Part shown: piece after piece, positions 15,571-17,927 of the stretch | Layout of the letters: every line of letters starts with the position of its first letter | How positions within the stretch are numbered: position 1 is the stretch's first letter | Made by a program: the position numbers and the translations under genes | Notes under the pieces: model-generated | Databases searched by the model: none | What the model was told of the DNA's origin: nothing | What the model saw: the letters and a program-made list of their open reading frames with translations, nothing else | Source of the DNA: an uncultured Oscillospiraceae bacterium | Lineage (GTDB): Bacteria; Bacillota; Clostridia; Oscillospirales; Ruminococcaceae | Assembly: GCA_900539195.1 (NCBI GenBank) | Contig: UQBC01000044.1 | Coordinates: forward strand, 1-17,927 | Direction of reading: 5' to 3' | Length of the DNA stretch: 17,927 nt

Positions 15571-16059
15571 TTATTCAACGCTCCTTTCATCGCCGAGGAC
15601 ATTTCTCAACAGCTCACGCGCCTTTTGCAACCTTGAACGTACAGCGGACGGCGAGATATGAAGCATATGTCCTATTTCATCGCTCGAGTATCCGTCATAA
15701 TAGAACAGATACACGGGTATTTTGAGATTGTCGGGAAGATCCGAAAGCGCATAAAGAAGTTCTTTTGCCTCACTGCTTATACCGCTGTCGGGAATGTTGT
15801 CCGACAGCGGCTCATTTTTTCTGCTTGCGGCTTTCAGCATATTTTTGCATATGTTTGAAGCCACACGGATAAGCCATGCTTTTTCGTGCTTCTCGCTTTC
15901 AAATCGTTTTCCTGTTTCGATAGCCTTAAGAAAGGTGTTATGTACCGCGTCCTCCGAGTCGTGGGCGTTTTTCAGATACATAAAGCTCACTCTGTACAGC
16001 GTGTCGTAATTACGCAGATACAGCTCTCTTATGCTCTCGGAAGAATAATCTGACGTCAT
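15571..16059 (-). CDS. ECF-type RNA polymerase sigma factor (sigma-70 family)
   Basis: This 162-residue protein has only the two minimal ECF domains. Region 2 (about 10-76) includes LYRVSFMYLKNAHDSEDAVHN, the core-binding and -10-melting helices. Region 4 (about 107-152) is a helix-turn-helix with YSSDEIGHMLHISPSAVRSRLQKAR for -35 recognition. The start at 16059 is chosen because AGGGGG lies about 10 bases upstream and the likely promoter -10 box overlaps the alternative ATG at 16104, which would then not be transcribed. It is first in a two-gene operon. The membrane protein starts one base after its stop, the usual layout for sigma/anti-sigma pairs. The regulon is unknown, and no typical ECF AAC/CGTC-type promoter was evident upstream. 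Confidence 0.92.
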   Translation of the reverse strand: MTSDYSSESIRELYLRNYDTLYRVSFMYLKNAHDSEDAVHNTFLKAIETGKRFESEKHEKAWLIRVASNICKNMLKAASRKNEPLSDNIPDSGISSEAKELLYALSDLPDNLKIPVYLFYYDGYSSDEIGHMLHISPSAVRSRLQKARELLRNVLGDERSVE

Positions 16060-16095
16060 AAATCGTTCCCCCTGAGTTTTTTTCTCTCTTAACCT

Positions 16096-16125
16096 ATAAT
16101 ACAACCGAGAGGGGTGTTTTGTCCA
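16096..16125 (-). promoter_or_regulatory. Putative promoter of the ECF sigma operon
   Basis: On the minus strand TGGACA (16120-16125) and TATTAT (16096-16101) are separated by 18 bases, a moderate sigma-A match. It predicts a leader of about 30 nt before the ATG at 16059. Confidence 0.5.
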
Positions 16126-16173
16126 TTACTTTTGAAAAAATGCAAAATAAACGTTGACTATAAGAAAGAAGCA

Positions 16174-16264
16174 GACAAGTAAACCGCTTCGACAGGCGTG
16201 CAAAGGTACGTTGAGGAGCGGTCAGCACTGTAGGCAAAATTCCTTTTACTTGTCCGGTTTTTAA
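16174..16264 (+). ncRNA. Candidate small structured RNA of unknown class
   Basis: A perfect 10-bp closing stem, GACAAGTAAA/TTTACTTGTC (16174-16183 with 16245-16254), is followed directly by CGGTTTTTAATTT, resembling a terminator tail. Inside are helix CCGCTTC/GGAGCGG (16184-16190 with 16215-16221, one G-U) and, nested in it, CGTGC/GTACG (16197-16201 with 16206-16210, AAAG loop). A 23-nt single-stranded joining region runs back to the closing stem. It does not resemble SRP RNA, 6S, tmRNA, RNase P or riboswitches I can recall. No clear plus-strand promoter was found, so transcription is unproven. Confidence 0.35.
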
Positions 16265-16303
16265 TTTGTGTAAGATTATTTTATATGAATTTTGCGGAGC
16301 GTG

Positions 16304-16398
16304 GGTTTATCGACAGTTTGCAGGACTGCCGGAAAAGAACTTCTTTGAATACAAAAAAGGACGGGTAAAAACCCGTCCTTTCAGTCTGTCGATAAACC
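16304..16398. repeat. Long inverted repeat enclosing a terminator-like hairpin
   Basis: GGTTTATCGACAG (16304-16316) and CTGTCGATAAACC (16386-16398) are exact reverse complements. They enclose the hairpin at 16354-16381. The right arm is part of the sequence repeated at the left edge of the window, so this looks like one end of a repeated element, possibly a REP- or MITE-like unit. Confidence 0.7.
16354..16381. terminator. Terminator-like hairpin, duplicate of the rplL terminator
   Basis: The stem AAAGGACGGGT/ACCCGTCCTTT with an AAAA loop is preceded by an A-run, so on the minus strand it ends in a T-run. All 28 bases are identical to 16625-16652, 271 bp to the right. Confidence 0.8.
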
Positions 16399-16564
16399 TC
16401 TTGTAAATATTGAAATGGGGTCGCAGGGGCGAAGCCCCCGTACAGGTCGTCAGCCATTTGTGCCACTGCATCGTGCAGTGGCTTTGTGTGGCTGACTGCA
16501 AGCATCCTTGCAGGGTCTAGGGGCGGTAGCCCCAGCAAAATAGCCCCTTCCCGAGGGGAAGGGG
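16382..16564. repeat. Hairpin-chain repeat element
   Basis: Five perfect stem-loop groups follow one another: GGGGC/GCCCC (16426-16438); GTCAGCCA/TGGCTGAC (16449-16456 with 16489-16496) enclosing GCCACTGCA/TGCAGTGGC (16462-16482); TGCAAG/CTTGCA (16497-16512); GGGGC/GCCCC (16520-16533); CCCCTTCCC/GGGAAGGGG (16544-16564). The left 67 bases recur inverted at 1-67. The reading frames across it are by-products of repeat sequence and show no protein features. Bases 16565-16624 show nothing further. Confidence 0.75.
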
Positions 16565-16624
16565 TTTGGGGTTAGGGATGGAGAATTTGCTCTATTTTAT
16601 AAAAAACAGACTTTTTCTACAAGC

Positions 16625-16652
16625 AAAAAGGACGGGTAAAAACCCGTCCTTT
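16625..16652 (-). terminator. Terminator of the rplJ-rplL operon
   Basis: The stem GGACGGGT/ACCCGTCC with an AAAA/TTTT loop extends into A/T pairs and ends in a T-run on the minus strand, about 25 bases past the rplL stop codon. Confidence 0.9.
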
Positions 16653-16676
16653 GAAAAAGCGTATATAGCGCGGAAC

Positions 16677-17051
16677 TTACTTGAGTTCGATCTTAGCGCC
16701 AGCCTCTTCGAGCTTAGCCTTGATTTCCTCAGCTTCAGCCTTAGAAGCGCCTTCCTTGATAGCCTTAGGAGCAGCTTCAACGAGCTCCTTAGCTTCCTTA
16801 AGACCAAGACCGCAAACGTCCTTAACTGCCTTGATAACAGCCATCTTAGCATCACCGAATGATGCGAGAACTACGTCAAATTCTGTCTTTTCTTCAGCTG
16901 CTGCTGCGCCGCCTGCTGCGGGGCCTGCTACTGAAACTGCTGCTGCAGATACACCGAATTCTTCTTCGAGAGCCTTAACGAGCTCGTTGAGCTCTAATAC
17001 TGATAAGCCCTTTACTTCTTCAATCATAGCTAAAATTTTCTCTGAAGCCAT
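16677..17051 (-). CDS. rplL: Large ribosomal subunit protein bL12 (L7/L12)
   Basis: This is the stalk protein that recruits and activates translational GTPases (EF-Tu, EF-G). Its 124 residues match the usual 120-125. The N-terminal dimerisation and L10-binding region is about 1-32, the flexible Ala/Gly hinge about 35-55, and the globular C-terminal domain about 58-124, with the conserved AVIKAVKDVCGLGLKEAKELV helices that contact factors. GGAGGATAATTAAA before the ATG gives a strong ribosome site, in keeping with the need for four or more copies per ribosome. It follows rplJ by 82 bp and ends at the terminator at 16625-16652. Confidence 0.98.
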   Translation of the reverse strand: MASEKILAMIEEVKGLSVLELNELVKALEEEFGVSAAAVSVAGPAAGGAAAAEEKTEFDVVLASFGDAKMAVIKAVKDVCGLGLKEAKELVEAAPKAIKEGASKAEAEEIKAKLEEAGAKIELK

Positions 17052-17133
17052 TTTAATTATCCTCCGTTAATATGTTTTCATTGTTTGTGTTACGGCAGTG
17101 CTTATGCAACAGCCGCTTTTGTCCGAACAGAAA

Positions 17134-17643
17134 TTATTCTGCCGATTCGGACTGCTTCTTCTCGATCTCGCTTACAGCGATAGCAAGCTTCTGGATAGGG
17201 GACTGAAGCATAAATACCAGCTGTGCAAGCAGTGTTTCCTTTGTAGGAAGCTTTGCGTATGCAACAACTTCGTCCTTGCTGATGCCCTTGCCGTCAACGA
17301 AGCCCTTCTTTATTGAGAATGAGCCGTCGCTTGCTTCTTCCTGCTTGAACAGGATCTTAGGAGCAGTTACGATGTCTTCCTCTGCGAGTGCGAGAGCTGT
17401 TGTTCCTTCGAGAACATCATCAATACCCTCAACGCCTGCCATCTCAGCTGCACGCTTTAAAAGAGTGTTCTTGACTACGAAGTAGTCGATACCTGCCTCA
17501 CGAAGTTCCTTTCTCAGAACTGTGTCATCGGCAACTGTGATACCGCTGTAATCAACGATCACACCGCAAGCGGACTTCTTGAGCTTTTCAGCGAGTTCAG
17601 CAACGTAATTCTGCTTTACCTGTAAAACTTTCTCACTAGGCAT
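17134..17643 (-). CDS. rplJ: Large ribosomal subunit protein uL10
   Basis: This is the base of the ribosomal stalk: its N-terminal domain binds 23S rRNA together with L11, and its C-terminal helix carries the L7/L12 dimers. The 169 residues are typical. Recognisable parts are the N-terminal KVLQVKQNYVAELAEKLK helix, VIVDYSGITV, and the RKELREAGIDYFVVKNTLLKRA segment characteristic of L10. GAAAGGAG precedes the ATG. It is the first gene of rplJ-rplL, preceded by an L10-type autoregulatory leader and a consensus promoter. rplK and rplA, which usually lie upstream, are not in the window because the contig ends. Confidence 0.98.
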   Translation of the reverse strand: MPSEKVLQVKQNYVAELAEKLKKSACGVIVDYSGITVADDTVLRKELREAGIDYFVVKNTLLKRAAEMAGVEGIDDVLEGTTALALAEEDIVTAPKILFKQEEASDGSFSIKKGFVDGKGISKDEVVAYAKLPTKETLLAQLVFMLQSPIQKLAIAVSEIEKKQSESAE

Positions 17644-17811
17644 ATTGTTTTCTCCTTTCGTGATTTACTGTTCGTAAAAAGGAAAAACATTTAATAAAAA
17701 TGCCCTCCTCTGTAAGACAGAAAAGGGCAGAAAATTCAGTATTCTTCCCATTCCTCGGCAGGCGAGCGTGGACTCGTTAGCGGTAAACCGACCTGCTGTC
17801 TTTAGAACAGC
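17644..17811 (-). promoter_or_regulatory. L10 leader (autoregulatory 5' UTR of rplJL)
   Basis: The 5' UTR shows the expected L10/L12-binding organisation on the minus strand. An ACAGCAGGTCGG segment (about 17785-17796) pairs in part with a downstream CCTGCCGAGG (about 17754-17763), separated by internal hairpins. It is followed by the intrinsic terminator at 17701-17729. In Firmicutes excess L10-(L12) complex binds this leader and favours termination. I assign it by position and these sequence blocks, without a covariance search. Confidence 0.8.
17692..17729 (-). terminator. Attenuator terminator within the L10 leader
   Basis: TGCCCT/AGGGCA (17701-17706 with 17724-17729) encloses TCTGT/ACAGA (17709-17713 with 17717-17721). 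On the minus strand it is followed by TTTTTATT. Lying between the promoter and the rplJ start, it must act conditionally. Confidence 0.85.
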
Positions 17812-17817
17812 GTGATT

Positions 17818-17846
17818 ATTATATCATATTAAAATGGGGTTGTCAA
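17818..17846 (-). promoter_or_regulatory. Consensus sigma-A promoter for rplJL
   Basis: On the minus strand TTGACA (17841-17846) and TATAAT (17818-17823) are separated by 17 bases, a perfect housekeeping promoter with a start site near 17811. Confidence 0.92.
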
Positions 17847-17890
17847 GTGGTTTCGTGAAGATTTTTAATCTGTGTGATGCAGTGTAGTTA

Positions 17891-17927
17891 CTGTCTCTTA
17901 TACACATCTGACGCTGCCGACGATAAG
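17891..17927. other. Nextera/Tn5 sequencing adapter contamination
   Basis: From 17891 the sequence is the 19-base Tn5 mosaic end (CTGTCTCTTATACACATCT) followed directly by GACGCTGCCGACGA, the rest of the Illumina Nextera read-1 adapter in read-through orientation. The final TAAG would be the start of an index sequence. This is library-construction sequence, so true genomic sequence ends at 17890. Confidence 0.97.

Noticed and set aside
15570..15602. Upstream in-frame ATG (15602) as start of the anti-sigma-like protein
   Set aside because: It lies inside the sigma gene without a ribosome site, whereas GAAAGGAG precedes the ATG at 15569, one base after the sigma stop.
16174..16264. SRP RNA, 6S RNA or tmRNA
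   Set aside because: The conserved GGAAG/AGCAGC-type SRP apical loop is missing, the size is too small for 6S or tmRNA, and there is no CCA-type tRNA-like end.
16281..16538. 85-residue minus-strand reading frame across the hairpin-chain repeat
   Set aside because: It runs through repeat and hairpin sequence, has no ribosome site, and shows low-complexity composition without a fold or family signal.
17891..17923. Tn5 mosaic end as evidence of a natural transposon insertion
   Set aside because: The bases directly following are the Illumina Nextera adapter rather than transposon sequence, and they sit exactly at the contig end.

Overview
The window looks like one short-read contig from a gut-type Clostridia, most likely Ruminococcus-like (Oscillospiraceae). 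Reasons are the Gram-positive AGGAGG ribosome sites, consensus TTGACA/TATAAT promoters, a Firmicutes-style L10 leader before rplJL, an ECF sigma factor paired with a membrane protein carrying a Thr-rich linker, and the glycolytic order pgk-tpiA-gpmI. The taxonomic call is an inference. The left edge lies inside a dispersed repeat that recurs inverted at 16382-16448. The last ~37 bases (17891-17927) are Nextera/Tn5 sequencing adapter, not genome.

Layout. (1) 316-3916, minus strand: an operon with a consensus promoter at 3957-3985 encodes an AI-2E family membrane protein, the bifunctional NAD(P)H-hydrate repair enzyme Nnr and a small lipoprotein. (2) 4112-5967, plus strand: guaB (IMP dehydrogenase) has its own consensus promoter, a ~186-nt leader with several possible helices, and a terminator. 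(3) 6017-7663, minus: a cytosolic protein with a degenerate GGDEF domain and an intact EAL domain, probably a c-di-GMP phosphodiesterase. (4) 8100-8537, plus: an Rrf2-family regulator with three cysteines of the Fe-S type. (5) 9127-12841, minus: glycolytic operon pgk-tpiA-gpmI. (6) 13080-16059, minus: an ECF sigma factor and, one base later, a membrane protein with a very large ectodomain, probably its anti-sigma/sensor partner. (7) 16105-16650: a gene-free region with a candidate small structured RNA and a chain of perfect hairpins. (8) 16677-17846, minus: rplJ-rplL with L10 leader, promoter and terminator.

The most unusual signal is a 68-74 nt intergenic element present five times (245-312, 5842-5912, 8810-8881, 8912-8984, 9054-9127). 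Three copies start at or within a few bases of a stop codon (lipoprotein, guaB, gpmI). All five lie in the sense direction of the gene upstream. Each copy has a short hairpin with a 3-nt loop, a linker resembling GTCAAATTC, and a second stem closed by a GCCG-type helix around a further hairpin. The stem sequences differ from copy to copy but stay complementary, as expected for a conserved structure. I do not recognise it as a named RNA or repeat family. No tRNA, rRNA, CRISPR array, transposase or phage gene was seen.
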